Assembly (NCBI GenBank): GCA_025462725.1
Contig: JAOAPE010000012.1
Coordinates: 1-64,000, forward strand
From: Terriglobales bacterium
GTDB lineage: Bacteria; Acidobacteriota; Terriglobia; Terriglobales; Acidobacteriaceae
Direction: 5' to 3'
Length of the DNA stretch: 64,000 nt
Shown piece by piece: positions 8,861-17,255 of this stretch. The notes below the pieces were generated by a model that was not told the DNA's origin, ran no database searches, and was given only the letters and a program-made list of their open reading frames with translations. Position numbers and translations under genes: made by a program. Positions within the stretch are counted from its first letter, which is position 1. Each line of letters opens with the position of its first letter.

Positions 8861-9235
8861 ATGATTCCTCAGATACAGAGAAACGCGAACCGGCAGAGCG
8901 TGCATACGCGCATCCGGCGCAAGATGCAGGGCACGGCGGAACGTCCGCGCCTGAATGTGTACCGCTCGCTAAACCACATTTACGCGCAGGTCATCGATGA
9001 CATGAACGGCGTGACGCTGGTCTCGGCCAGCACGGTGGAAGGCAAGAAAGCGGACAAGAAGTCGAAGACTACTGGCGGCAACGTGGCTTCGGCAAAAGAG
9101 ATTGGAAAGACGATCGCGAAACGCGCACAGGAAAAAGGCGTGAAGAAGGTCGTATTTGACCGCGGTGGATACCTTTATCACGGTCGCATCAAGGCGCTGG
9201 CGGATGCCGCGCGCGAAGCAGGATTGGAGTTTTAA
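8861..9235 (+). CDS. rplR: 50S ribosomal protein L18
   Basis: The 124-residue product matches L18: [29 protein letters not shown], then [43 protein letters not shown]. It binds 5S rRNA with L5. The stop is 2 bp from the rpsE ATG, so coupling is likely. The N-terminus ([18 protein letters not shown]) is slightly divergent. Confidence 0.97.
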   Translation: MIPQIQRNANRQSVHTRIRRKMQGTAERPRLNVYRSLNHIYAQVIDDMNGVTLVSASTVEGKKADKKSKTTGGNVASAKEIGKTIAKRAQEKGVKKVVFDRGGYLYHGRIKALADAAREAGLEF

Positions 9236-9237
9236 CA

Positions 9238-9747
9238 ATGCCATCTATCAAGAAGAAGCTCGATGCGGGACAGTTCAACCTAAAAGACCAGGTAGTGGCC
9301 ATCAACCGCGTGACCAAGGTTGTGAAGGGCGGCAAGAACATGTCGTTCGCAGCGCTGGTGGTTGTGGGTGACCCTTCGGCCGCAGTGGTGGGCTACGGAA
9401 CAGGTAAGGCGAAAGAAGTTCCGCAGGCGATCCGTAAGGCGATTGAAGCGGCGAAGAAGAACCTGATCCGCGTGAACATTTCGCAGATGACGATCCCCCA
9501 TTTGTCGCTGGGACGTTATGGAGCCGGACAAGTTCTGCTGAAACCGGCACCGGAAGGAACGGGAGTCATCGCCGGCGGAGCAGTCCGTGCAGTCATGACA
9601 TCGGCGGGTATCCAGAACGTGTTGACAAAGAGTTTGGGCACGGCGAATCCGCATAACGTGATCAAGGCGACGTTCGAAGCGCTGATGCAGTTGAAAGACA
9701 GAAACACCATTGCTGCCCTGCGCGGCAAGACCGTACAGGAGCTTTAA
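9238..9747 (+). CDS. rpsE: 30S ribosomal protein S5
   Basis: The 169 residues contain the double-stranded-RNA-binding N-terminal domain ([31 protein letters not shown]) and the S5 C-terminal domain ([31 protein letters not shown]). S5 contributes to decoding fidelity and to the mRNA entry channel. It begins 2 bp after rplR and ends 3 bp before rpmD, a tightly coupled trio. Confidence 0.98.
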   Translation: MPSIKKKLDAGQFNLKDQVVAINRVTKVVKGGKNMSFAALVVVGDPSAAVVGYGTGKAKEVPQAIRKAIEAAKKNLIRVNISQMTIPHLSLGRYGAGQVLLKPAPEGTGVIAGGAVRAVMTSAGIQNVLTKSLGTANPHNVIKATFEALMQLKDRNTIAALRGKTVQEL

Positions 9748-9750
9748 TCC

Positions 9751-9951
9751 ATGACCGCGACCAAGAGCAAGAAGACGATCCAGATCAAGTACATCCGCTC
9801 AGTCATCTGCACGCCGAAGAAGCACAAGGCTGTGGTCAAAGGACTGGGATTCACACGTCTTTATCAGGTGATCGAGCGTGAAGACACGCCGTCGATCCGT
9901 GGCATGGTGAACAAAGTGCCGCACCTTTTGGAGATCGTCACAAGCAAGTAG
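9751..9951 (+). CDS. rpmD: 50S ribosomal protein L30
   Basis: The 66-residue protein carries the L30 core: IQIKYIRSVICTPKKHKAVVKGLGFTRLYQVIEREDTPSIRGMVNKVPHLLEIV. The N-terminus has a few extra basic residues. The gene starts 3 bp after rpsE. L30 is dispensable and absent in some bacteria but present here. Confidence 0.96.
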   Translation: MTATKSKKTIQIKYIRSVICTPKKHKAVVKGLGFTRLYQVIEREDTPSIRGMVNKVPHLLEIVTSK

Positions 9952-10009
9952 TCAGTTGCCAGTAGTAAGAAAATAAAGTACCTGGTGGCTAGCCGATGTT
10001 GAACGCTAC

Positions 10010-10044
10010 AGCCGAGAGCTGATAGCTGAGAGCCGAGAGCAGAA
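10010..10044 (+). repeat. Degenerate heptad tandem repeat, rpmD-rplO gap
   Basis: Five 7-bp units (AGCCGAG, AGCTGAT, AGCTGAG, AGCCGAG, AGCAGAA) run to one base before the rplO ATG at 10046, so the array itself supplies the purine-rich ribosome binding region. The start of the gap, near 9952-9967, has two weaker units of the AGTTGCC/AGTAGTA kind. Unit family differs from the 1332 array but the period is the same. Confidence 0.75.
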
Positions 10045-10045
10045 A

Positions 10046-10546
10046 ATGAATTTATCTACATTAAGGTCGCCGAAAGCGGCGAATTCGAACAAGAAGCGCG
10101 TGGGACGCGGCATGGGTTCCGGTATCGGTAAGACATCAGGCCGTGGACACAAGGGGCAGCGGTCGCGCTCCGGTTCGCGCATGATGCGCGGTTTTGAAGG
10201 CGGCCAGATGCCGCTGCATCGCCGTTTGCCGAAGCGCGGCTTCAACAACATCTTCCGCGTGGAATACGCGGTGGTGAACCTGGACCGCATCGCTGAACTA
10301 GGCGTGAAAGAAGTGACTCCGGAAGTTCTGCTGAAAGCAGGCATCGTGAAGCGCGCGTCAGAGCTGATCAAAGTTCTGGGCACCGGCGAACTGAAGTCCG
10401 CGATCACGGTTCACGGACACAAGTTCTCCAAGAGCGCGTCCGACAAGATCACAAAAGCTGGCGGCAAGGTCAACGTCATCGGCGGCGAAGCGGCAGCACC
10501 GGTCGCCACCAAGGACAAGGGTTCGAAAGACAAGGCAACCAAGTAG
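10046..10546 (+). CDS. rplO: 50S ribosomal protein L15
   Basis: L15 is recognised from MNLSTLRSPKAANSNKKRVGRGMGSGIGKTSGRGHKGQRSRSG and FEGGQMPLHRRLPKRGF. The 166-residue length includes a C-terminal Ala/Lys/Asp tail after residue about 147. L15 is a late 50S assembly protein. Translation initiates immediately after the heptad array. The gene is 16 bp before secY, the normal order. Confidence 0.97.
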   Translation: MNLSTLRSPKAANSNKKRVGRGMGSGIGKTSGRGHKGQRSRSGSRMMRGFEGGQMPLHRRLPKRGFNNIFRVEYAVVNLDRIAELGVKEVTPEVLLKAGIVKRASELIKVLGTGELKSAITVHGHKFSKSASDKITKAGGKVNVIGGEAAAPVATKDKGSKDKATK

Positions 10547-10562
10547 TAGAGGATCCGTTTTC

Positions 10563-11963
10563 ATGTTTGAAAAGCTGGCCAATATTTTTCGAGTCCCGGA
10601 CCTGCGGAAGCGCGTGCTGTTCACGCTGGCTTTGCTGGCGGTGTATCGCCTGGGTGGGCACATTCCCACTCCCGGCATTGATGCCGCAGCGCTGAGCCGC
10701 ATCTTCGAACGTATGCGCAGTGGGCCATTGGGCCTGGTTGACCTGTTCAGCGGCGGACAACTCAGCAAACTGACGATCTTTGCGCTGGGCATCATGCCTT
10801 ACATCACTTCGTCCATCATCTTCCAGTTGCTGACGGTCATTTATGAACCGCTGGCGAAGCTGCAAAAAGAAGGCGAGCTGGGACGCAAAAAGATCACGCA
10901 GTGGACGCGCTACATGACAGTGGTCTTGGGCGCGATCCAGGCGGCGGGTATCGCCATTACGCTGCAAAAGGGCGTTGGCGGCGAACAGGTAGTGACGACT
11001 CCGGGAACATCGTTCGTGCTGATGACCATCCTGACATTGACGGCAGGCACGGCATTCATCATGTGGTTGGGCGAGCAGATCACGGAGCGCGGCATCGGAA
11101 ATGGAATGTCGCTGCTGATCTTTACGGGAATCGTCGTAGGGCTGCCGCGCGCTATTGCCGACTTGTACGACAAGATCAGGAACAACGTTTGGGGCACGTT
11201 CACTGTCCCGGCGATCATTCTGCTGTTGCTGGTGATGGTCGCAGTGGTGGCTTTCATCGTCTTCGTGGAGCGTAGTGAGCGCCGCATCCCGGTGCAATAC
11301 GCAAAGAAGATGGTAGGACGCAAGGTGATGGGCGGCGGTTCGACGCATATGCCGTTGCGAGTGAACTCCGGTGGCGTTATGCCGGTGATCTTCGCGTCGT
11401 CAATCCTGACGTTCCCGCAATTTATCGGTCAAATGGCGTTCTTCAAGGACAGCCGTTATTTCAACTGGATGTCCACCTCATTGCAATGGGGCGAGCCGCT
11501 CTACACACTCATCTATTGTCTGGCCATTGTCTTCTTCGCATATTTTTACGTCTCGATCGTTTTCAACCCGACCGAGGTTGCAGACAACATGCGCAAGTAC
11601 GGCGGGTTCGTTCCGGGCATACGTCCGGGTAAACGTACCGCGGACCACATCAACGAGATACTGACCCGCATCACGCTGGTGGGCGCTGCTTACCTGATCA
11701 TCATTTCCATCATTCCTGAGTGGATGATCGCAGGTATCCGGTTGAACCACTTGCCAGGAGCAATCGGAAGATTCTTTGAAGCGATGCCGGCATGGGTAAC
11801 CAACGGTCTGGGCGTAACCTTCTACTTCGGCGGCACATCGTTGCTGATCGTAGTCGGCGTGGCCATGGACACAGCCAACCAGATCGAGTCGCAATTGATC
11901 ATGCGGCACTATGAAGGATTTACGCCACGCAGCGGAAGAATCCGCGGACGGCGGAGCTGGTAA
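10563..11963 (+). CDS. secY: Protein translocase subunit SecY
   Basis: The 466-residue membrane protein has the usual ten hydrophobic segments and SecY motifs: GGHIPTPGID after helix 1, the plug region FSGGQLSKLTIFALGIMPYITSSIIFQLL, and ERSERRIPVQYAKK in the cytoplasmic loop. It forms the SecYEG channel. The C-terminal loop PGIRPGKRTADHINEILTRITLVGA is conserved. The stop is 2 bp before the adk start. Confidence 0.98.
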   Translation: MFEKLANIFRVPDLRKRVLFTLALLAVYRLGGHIPTPGIDAAALSRIFERMRSGPLGLVDLFSGGQLSKLTIFALGIMPYITSSIIFQLLTVIYEPLAKLQKEGELGRKKITQWTRYMTVVLGAIQAAGIAITLQKGVGGEQVVTTPGTSFVLMTILTLTAGTAFIMWLGEQITERGIGNGMSLLIFTGIVVGLPRAIADLYDKIRNNVWGTFTVPAIILLLLVMVAVVAFIVFVERSERRIPVQYAKKMVGRKVMGGGSTHMPLRVNSGGVMPVIFASSILTFPQFIGQMAFFKDSRYFNWMSTSLQWGEPLYTLIYCLAIVFFAYFYVSIVFNPTEVADNMRKYGGFVPGIRPGKRTADHINEILTRITLVGAAYLIIISIIPEWMIAGIRLNHLPGAIGRFFEAMPAWVTNGLGVTFYFGGTSLLIVVGVAMDTANQIESQLIMRHYEGFTPRSGRIRGRRSW

Positions 11964-11965
11964 GA

Positions 11966-12664
11966 ATGAACGCGCCTACACCTGTCGAGCGGATCGTTGG
12001 TCCCGTGATTTTTCTGGGAGCGCCGGGAGCAGGGAAGGGTACGCAGGCAAAGCGGATCGCGGAGCGGTATGGAATCCCGCAGATATCGACCGGCGACATC
12101 CTGCGCGAGCACGTAAGCCGGGGAACGGCCCTGGGCCGGCAGGCAAAAGAGATCATGGACCGGGGCGAGTTGGTCTCGGACAAGATTGTCTGCGACATGG
12201 TGGAATCGAGGCTTTCGCAGGCCGATTGTGACCGCGGATTCATCCTGGATGGCTTCCCGCGCACAGTTGAACAGGCGAAATGGCTGGATGGTGTGCTGGC
12301 AGCAAAGACCTTTGGTGGGAAGCATTTACCGCCCATTGTGATTGATTTCGAGGTCGGGTATAATCAGTTGTTGAAACGGCTTACCGGACGGCGTACTTGT
12401 CCGGATTGCGGCAAGATCTTCAACGTTTACTCCCAGCCTCCGCGTGTCCCTGACACTTGTGATTCCTGCGGTGCGAAGTTGATCACACGCAAAGATGATA
12501 CGGATGAAGCTATCGCCGTTCGTCTGAAAAGCTATGAGCAGCAAACGAAGCCCTTAGCTGACTATTACCGTCAGCAGGGGCGGTTGCGCGTTGTCAGCGG
12601 AGAGCAGGAAGCTGACGCGGTGACCAAAGAAGTGATCAGCGCGATAGAAGAGCGGAGCGCGTAA
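11966..12664 (+). CDS. adk: Adenylate kinase, zinc-type LID
   Basis: It converts AMP + ATP to 2 ADP. The P-loop GAPGAGKGT is at residues 18-26, after about 12 extra N-terminal residues. The NMP region has STGDILREH, and the long LID domain holds CPDC and CDSC pairs, a structural zinc site. DGFPRT is present. The 232-residue length is slightly above the family's 215. It follows secY by 2 bp and precedes map by 5 bp, as in many bacteria. Confidence 0.97.
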   Translation: MNAPTPVERIVGPVIFLGAPGAGKGTQAKRIAERYGIPQISTGDILREHVSRGTALGRQAKEIMDRGELVSDKIVCDMVESRLSQADCDRGFILDGFPRTVEQAKWLDGVLAAKTFGGKHLPPIVIDFEVGYNQLLKRLTGRRTCPDCGKIFNVYSQPPRVPDTCDSCGAKLITRKDDTDEAIAVRLKSYEQQTKPLADYYRQQGRLRVVSGEQEADAVTKEVISAIEERSA

Positions 12665-12669
12665 GCAGT

Positions 12670-13422
12670 ATGGCTGTGGTTTGTAAGTCCACAACTGAGA
12701 TTGAAAAGATGCGCAAAAGCGGGCGCATCGTCCGCCAAGTTTTGAATACCGTGAAGGCGATGGTGGCTCCGGGAGTGAGCACCATGGACCTGGAGCGGGC
12801 GGCAGAGAAGAAGATACAGGAACTGGGCGCGAAACCGGCGTTCAAGGGTTATTACGATTATCCCTGCGTTCTTTGCACTTCTGTGAACGAACAGATCGTG
12901 CACGGTATTCCTTCAGAGAAGCGGGTGCTGCAGTCAGGCGACATTGTTTCAATCGACTGCGGTGTAGTGCTGGATGGATTTTACGGCGATGCTGCCATCA
13001 CTGTTCCCGTGGGCGAAGTTGCTCCGGAAGTGCATAAGCTGTTGAAGGTGACTGAGGATTCGCTGAAGAGCGCAATCGAACAGATGGTCATCGGAAACAC
13101 GGTTGGCGACATCGGCGCAGCAGTACAGAAGCTGGTAGAAGATAACGGCTTCAGTGTAGTCAGAGATTTTGTAGGACACGGTATTGGGACGCGGCTGCAC
13201 GAAGACCCGCAAGTCCCGAATTACGGCACCAACGGTTTTGGCACCAAGTTGAAAGAAGGCATGGTGCTGGCCATTGAGCCGATGGTAAATGCAGGAAAGC
13301 CGGGTGCGCGCGTCCTGGACGATAAGTGGACGGCTGTTACAGAAGACGGAAGTTTCAGCGCCCACTTCGAGCATTGCATAGCAGTAACAAAGCAAGGCCC
13401 GCTGGTATTGACGGCGGAATAG
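12670..13422 (+). CDS. map: Methionine aminopeptidase type I
   Basis: The 250-residue protein removes the initiator Met from nascent proteins. Metal ligands typical of M24A are visible: DCGVVLDGFYGDAAIT (two Asp), GHGIGTRLHEDP (His), AIEPMV (Glu) and the last Glu before GSFSAHFEHC. No N-terminal zinc-finger extension is present. It is 5 bp from adk and 31 bp from infA. Confidence 0.97.
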   Translation: MAVVCKSTTEIEKMRKSGRIVRQVLNTVKAMVAPGVSTMDLERAAEKKIQELGAKPAFKGYYDYPCVLCTSVNEQIVHGIPSEKRVLQSGDIVSIDCGVVLDGFYGDAAITVPVGEVAPEVHKLLKVTEDSLKSAIEQMVIGNTVGDIGAAVQKLVEDNGFSVVRDFVGHGIGTRLHEDPQVPNYGTNGFGTKLKEGMVLAIEPMVNAGKPGARVLDDKWTAVTEDGSFSAHFEHCIAVTKQGPLVLTAE

Positions 13423-13453
13423 TAAAGAACCACTAAAAGTTTGCTGGAGATGA

Positions 13454-13672
13454 ATGTCAAAAGAAGACGCGATTGAAGTAATGGCAACAGTGCTGGAACC
13501 GTTGCCGAATGCCATGTTCAAGGTTGAATTGGACAACAAGCACCAGGTCCTGGCGCATGTATCGGGCAGGATGCGCAAGAACTTTATCCGTATTCTGGCG
13601 GGAGACAAGGTAGCGGTTGAACTTTCGCCCTACGATCTGACCCGCGGACGCATTGTGTATCGCTACAAATAA
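13454..13672 (+). CDS. infA: Translation initiation factor IF-1
   Basis: The 72-residue protein is complete IF-1: [47 protein letters not shown] and [22 protein letters not shown]. It is an S1-like OB fold that blocks the A site in initiation. A GGAG stretch sits about 6 nt before the ATG. Position between map and rpmJ is typical. Confidence 0.98.
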   Translation: MSKEDAIEVMATVLEPLPNAMFKVELDNKHQVLAHVSGRMRKNFIRILAGDKVAVELSPYDLTRGRIVYRYK

Positions 13673-13702
13673 GATTTTGGCTGGGAAGCAGGGAAGCAGA
13701 CA

Positions 13703-13816
13703 ATGAAAGTCAGAGCATCAGTAAAAAAGATTTGCGACAAGTGCAAGGTCATTCACCGCCGTGGCGTGGTGCGCGTGATCTGCGAGAACTCAAAACACAA
13801 GCAGCGCCAGGGCTAG
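13703..13816 (+). CDS. rpmJ: 50S ribosomal protein L36
   Basis: This 37-residue gene translates as [20 protein letters not shown] and so on to KHKQRQG. It has the zinc ribbon with CDKC, a later Cys and a His. An 8-bp direct duplication GGGAAGCA occupies 13683-13698 just before the start and may enlarge the ribosome binding site. The zinc form fits the zinc-type S14 and L24 here. Confidence 0.97.
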
Positions 13817-13824
13817 GGCGTTCG

Positions 13825-13839
13825 GCAGACTATGTCTGC
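13825..13839 (+). promoter_or_regulatory. Hairpin in rpmJ-rpsM gap
   Basis: GCAGAC (13825-13830) pairs perfectly with GTCTGC (13834-13839) around the 3-nt loop TAT. It sits about 25 nt before the rpsM ATG, leaving the AGGAGA ribosome binding site free. There is no U-run. It resembles the short-loop stem ahead of rpsD. Confidence 0.4.
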
Positions 13840-13863
13840 TGCCAATAGGATTAGGAGAATCAA

Positions 13864-14250
13864 ATGGCACGTATCGCAGGCGTCGATCTTCCGCGACAGA
13901 AGCATGTGGACATCGCGCTCACTTACATTTACGGCATCGGCAACCCGCGCGCAAAGAAGATCCTGGCGGCGGCGAATGTCGATGGTAACCGCAAGGTGCA
14001 GGATCTGAACGAAGAAGAAGTCAACCGCATCCGCCAGGTGATCGAGGCCGAGGGCAATGTGGAAGGCGACCTTCGCAAAGACGTTTCCATGCACATCAAG
14101 CGGTTGATCGAGATCGGGTCATATCGTGGATATCGCCATCGCAGAAGCCTGCCTGTCCGCGGACAGCGCACGCACACCAATGCACGCACTCGCAAGGGTC
14201 CGCGCAAGGGCACTGTGGCGAACAAGAAGAAGACAGCTTCTAAGACATAG
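13864..14250 (+). CDS. rpsM: 30S ribosomal protein S13
   Basis: The 128 residues match S13: [25 protein letters not shown], then a helix-hairpin-helix region, and [37 protein letters not shown]13 contacts P-site tRNA and forms a bridge to the 50S. An AGGAGA ribosome binding site is present. First gene of the alpha part of the cluster. Confidence 0.98.
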   Translation: MARIAGVDLPRQKHVDIALTYIYGIGNPRAKKILAAANVDGNRKVQDLNEEEVNRIRQVIEAEGNVEGDLRKDVSMHIKRLIEIGSYRGYRHRRSLPVRGQRTHTNARTRKGPRKGTVANKKKTASKT

Positions 14251-14296
14251 TTCTTGGGGCAAGACACAGTTTCTAGTTTGAAAAGGAATATTGAAA

Positions 14297-14728
14297 ATGG
14301 CTAAGCCAGCAGCTGCCGCAGGCGCGACAGATAAAAAAGGTAAACGCACCGGAAAGACCTTCAAGAAGAAGGAACGGAAGAACGTTCCATTCGGGATCGT
14401 CCACATTCAGGCGACGTTCAATAACACCATCGTGACCATTGCGGACACGCACGGCAATACCGTGAGCTGGAAGAGCTCCGGCTCGCTAGGCTTTCGCGGA
14501 TCGCGCAAAGGGACTCCGTTCGCGGCGCAGCAAGCAGCGCAGAACGCAGCCAGCATGGCGCGCGATCACGGTATGCGCTCGGTGGAAGTCCGCGTCAGCG
14601 GCCCGGGTTCAGGACGTGAGTCGGCGATCCGAGCATTGGCAGCCGCAGGATTGGACGTAAAGACCATCCGCGACGTAACGCCGATACCGCACAACGGTTG
14701 CCGTCCGCCGAAGCGGCGCAGAGTCTAG
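14297..14728 (+). CDS. rpsK: 30S ribosomal protein S11
   Basis: I start at ATG 14297 (AAAAGGAATATTGAAA upstream) rather than the in-frame TTG at 14291, because MAKPAAAAG is the usual kind of opening. The 143-residue product has an extra basic Ala/Gly N-terminus of about 25 residues, then standard S11 ([33 protein letters not shown]) ending [19 protein letters not shown]11 lies on the 30S platform. Confidence 0.97.
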   Translation: MAKPAAAAGATDKKGKRTGKTFKKKERKNVPFGIVHIQATFNNTIVTIADTHGNTVSWKSSGSLGFRGSRKGTPFAAQQAAQNAASMARDHGMRSVEVRVSGPGSGRESAIRALAAAGLDVKTIRDVTPIPHNGCRPPKRRRV

Positions 14729-14740
14729 TTTTTAAGATTG

Positions 14741-14792
14741 AGACGCAGCTACTGCGTCTTGAATACATCGGGAAGACCGGACTAGCCAGTCC
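14741..14792 (+). promoter_or_regulatory. Hairpins in rpsK-rpsD gap (possible leader)
   Basis: AGACGCAG (14741-14748) pairs perfectly with CTGCGTCT (14752-14759) around CTA. GGACT (14779-14783) pairs with AGTCC (14788-14792) around AGCC. A third weak stem can form near 14814-14833. The 129-nt gap has no ORF. S4 controls its own operon in several bacteria through structured mRNA, so an S4-responsive leader is possible but not shown. Confidence 0.45.
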
Positions 14793-14857
14793 CGTAAACC
14801 GATCAACTGACAAGGACCCCATGGTTCCTGTCATAGCCTGAAGCAGAGGAGAAGTAA

Positions 14858-15487
14858 ATGGCACGTTATACAGGTGCAGTCTGTCGTCTTTGCCGTCGTG
14901 AAGGAATGAAATTGTTCCTGAAAGGCGCAAAGTGTTTTACCGAGAAGTGTCCAGTCGAAAAGCGCAACTTCGCTCCCGGACAGCATGGCAAAGACCGTAA
15001 GGCCAAAATTGTTGGCTACGGACTCCAGCTCCGCGAGAAGCAGAAGACCAAGCGCATTTATTTCACGTTGGAAAAGCAATTCCGCAACTACTTTGAAAAA
15101 GCCGCGCGCGCCCAAGGCGTGACCGGCGACATCCTGCTGCAGCAACTGGAGCGCAGGTTGGACAACGTGGCCTATCGGCTCGGCTTTGCGACTTCGCGTC
15201 GTCAGGCCCGCCAGATCGTCCGCCACGGACACGTTCTCATCAACGGCAAGAAGGTGAACATTCCTTCCTACCAGGTCAGCGTTGGCGATGAGATCAGCAT
15301 TCGCGACAAGTCAAACAAGCTAGTGGTGATCGAAGGTGCGCGGGAATTCTCAAGCCACCAGCCGGCGCCGAACTGGCTTTCGGTGGACCGCGATAAGCTG
15401 TCCGGCCGCGTGAGCAGCTTGCCGAAACGCGAAGACATCAACTTGCCGGTAAACGAGCAGCTGATCGTCGAACTGTATTCGAAGTAA
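14858..15487 (+). CDS. rpsD: 30S ribosomal protein S4, zinc-finger type
   Basis: The 209-residue protein has an N-terminal Cys cluster (CRLC, then C-x4-C in [10 protein letters not shown]), as in zinc-containing S4, followed by [14 protein letters not shown]. The S4 domain [39 protein letters not shown] is clear around residues 95-140. S4 starts 30S assembly and can act in antitermination. A GAGGAGAAG ribosome binding site precedes the ATG. Confidence 0.98.
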   Translation: MARYTGAVCRLCRREGMKLFLKGAKCFTEKCPVEKRNFAPGQHGKDRKAKIVGYGLQLREKQKTKRIYFTLEKQFRNYFEKAARAQGVTGDILLQQLERRLDNVAYRLGFATSRRQARQIVRHGHVLINGKKVNIPSYQVSVGDEISIRDKSNKLVVIEGAREFSSHQPAPNWLSVDRDKLSGRVSSLPKREDINLPVNEQLIVELYSK

Positions 15488-15495
15488 AAGTAAGT

Positions 15496-15515
15496 GCGCG
15501 GCGTAAATGCCGCGC
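15496..15515 (+). promoter_or_regulatory. Hairpin in rpsD-rpoA gap
   Basis: GCGCGGC (15496-15502) pairs perfectly with GCCGCGC (15509-15515) around GTAAAT, immediately after the rpsD stop. It is GC-only but lacks a U-run, so it probably acts in mRNA processing or stability rather than as a terminator. The rest of the 111-bp gap is unremarkable apart from the rpoA ribosome binding site. Confidence 0.45.
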
Positions 15516-15598
15516 GCATATTTCAACAAAAGAGGACACAACCGTGTGACCGCAGCAGAGTGCTTCGCGGCGGCACGCATAAGGAATAGGAGTTTTCA

Positions 15599-16648
15599 AT
15601 GCTTTGGAAGGGTTTTCAAAAACCGAAACGTCTTGCCGCTGATACTGACACACTGACCAACACTTACGGTCGCTTTTATGCGCAGCCGTTCGAGCGCGGT
15701 TTCGGTACAACGATAGGCAATGCTCTCCGCCGTGTGCTGCTCTCCTCCATCGAGGGTGCAGCCGTAACCGCCGTCAAAGTCGAGGGCGTGATGCATGAAT
15801 TCCAGTCCATCCCCGGAGTGGTCGAGGATGCGACGGACATCATCCTGAACCTCAAGCAGATCCCGTTCAAGTTGAATGGCGACGGACCCAAAGCGATCTA
15901 CCTGAAAGCCGACAAGCCGGGCGTTGTCACATCCGGAATGATTGAAGCGGACGGCGATGTCGAGATCCTCGACAAAGACGTTTACGTTGCGACTGTCAGC
16001 GAAGGTGGCAAGCTGGACATGGAGATGCGCTTGAAGCGCGGTCGTGGATATGTTTCCGCGGACAAGAACTTCGAGGAAGACCTTGGATTGGGATTCATTC
16101 CGATCGATTCAGTCCACTCCCCTGTTCGTAAATGCAATTACTCCGTGGAAGCCGCCCGTTTGGGTCAGATCACGGACTATGACAAGTTGACGCTGGAAGT
16201 CTGGACCAATGGTTCGGTGATTCCGGCGGATGCGATCGGGCTGGCAGCGAAGTTGGTGAAGGACCACATGAACATCTTCATCAACTTCGAAGAGGAGATG
16301 GAGTCTGCATCTGGTTCCGGTGACGATAAGCCGGAGATCCGCAATGAGAACCTGAACCGTTCGGTCGAGGAATTGGAGCTGTCAGTACGCAGCTACAACT
16401 GCCTAAAAAATGCGAACATTCAGACGATCGGTGAGTTGGTGCAGAAGTCTGAAGCGGAGATGCTGAAGACCAAGAACTTCGGACGCAAGTCATTGAATGA
16501 GATCAAGGAGATCTTGTCGCAGATGGGATTGGGGCTCGGCATGAAGATTGACGAGCACGGCAACGCCATCCCGGGCAGCGGCAGCATGTCTCCCATCGTT
16601 GTTGGATTGGGCGATGATGACGAAGATGAAGACGACGACATCATTTAA
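15599..16648 (+). CDS. rpoA: RNA polymerase alpha subunit
   Basis: The 349-residue protein has the alpha N-terminal dimerisation domain ([42 protein letters not shown]) and, from about residue 255, the C-terminal DNA-binding domain ([48 protein letters not shown]). It ends in a strongly acidic tail ([12 protein letters not shown]) about 20 residues past the usual end. An AGGAATAGGAG ribosome binding site precedes the ATG. Confidence 0.98.
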   Translation: MLWKGFQKPKRLAADTDTLTNTYGRFYAQPFERGFGTTIGNALRRVLLSSIEGAAVTAVKVEGVMHEFQSIPGVVEDATDIILNLKQIPFKLNGDGPKAIYLKADKPGVVTSGMIEADGDVEILDKDVYVATVSEGGKLDMEMRLKRGRGYVSADKNFEEDLGLGFIPIDSVHSPVRKCNYSVEAARLGQITDYDKLTLEVWTNGSVIPADAIGLAAKLVKDHMNIFINFEEEMESASGSGDDKPEIRNENLNRSVEELELSVRSYNCLKNANIQTIGELVQKSEAEMLKTKNFGRKSLNEIKEILSQMGLGLGMKIDEHGNAIPGSGSMSPIVVGLGDDDEDEDDDII

Positions 16649-16669
16649 GTCGTAGTGAGAGAGATAAAG

Positions 16670-16697
16670 GGCACAGCTTGTGAACGCAGGCTGTGCC
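16670..16697 (+). promoter_or_regulatory. Hairpin in rpoA-rplQ gap
   Basis: GGCACAGC (16670-16677) pairs perfectly with GCTGTGCC (16690-16697) around a 12-nt loop. It lies in the 82-bp gap, about 30 nt before rplQ. There is no U-run. A role in mRNA stability between rpoA and rplQ is possible. Confidence 0.45.
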
Positions 16698-16730
16698 TGA
16701 TTGAAAAAGAATTCAGGAAGGTAGTCCTTT

Positions 16731-17201
16731 ATGCGACATCGTGTAGCAGGTTGGAAACTCGGACGAAATACCAGTCACCGTCGCGCACTTCTGCGCAACC
16801 TGGTGACATCCATCATCATGGAAGAGCGCATTGAGACTACGGTCACCAAGGCCAAGGCGATGCGTCCGCACGTGGAGAAGATGATCACGCTGGGCAAGCG
16901 CGGCGATTTGGCTGCGCGTCGTCAGGCGCTGGCATATCTGATGACGGGCGAATCCGTGAAGCGGCTGTTTGACACCGTTGCTCCGCGATTCGGCGACCGC
17001 ACGGGCGGATACCTCCGCATTGTGCGCACCGGATTCCGTAAGGGAGACGGCGGCGAGACGGCGTTTATCGAGTTGCTGGGCAGCGAGAAGTTCGTCGCGC
17101 AGAAGCGGAAGAAGAGCACCGAGGCGCGCTCGAAGAAGATGGAAGCTGCGAAGAAGCAATTGGAAGAAGCAGAAAAGCAGGCTGGCGAAGACGAGAAGTA
17201 A
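16731..17201 (+). CDS. rplQ: 50S ribosomal protein L17 with basic tail
   Basis: L17 is recognised from MRHRVAGWKLGRNTSHRRALLRNLVTSIIMEERIETTVTKAKAMRPHVEKMITLGKRGD. The core ends with GDGGETAFIELLG at about residue 120, and a 35-residue charged Lys/Glu tail predicted to be helical follows, giving 156 residues. It is the last gene of the supercluster; a terminator follows 25 bp after the stop. Confidence 0.97.
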   Translation: MRHRVAGWKLGRNTSHRRALLRNLVTSIIMEERIETTVTKAKAMRPHVEKMITLGKRGDLAARRQALAYLMTGESVKRLFDTVAPRFGDRTGGYLRIVRTGFRKGDGGETAFIELLGSEKFVAQKRKKSTEARSKKMEAAKKQLEEAEKQAGEDEK

Positions 17202-17225
17202 ATCGTCCGCTCATAGGAATAAGGG

Positions 17226-17254
17226 GCCGCACATCAAATGATGTGCGGCTTTTT
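17226..17254 (+). terminator. Intrinsic terminator of the ribosomal supercluster
   Basis: An 11-bp perfect inverted repeat, 17226-17236 (GCCGCACATCA) against 17239-17249, is followed by five T at 17250-17254. The innermost pairs must open to make a loop. It ends the transcript that carries rplQ. Confidence 0.9.
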
Positions 17255-17255
17255 C

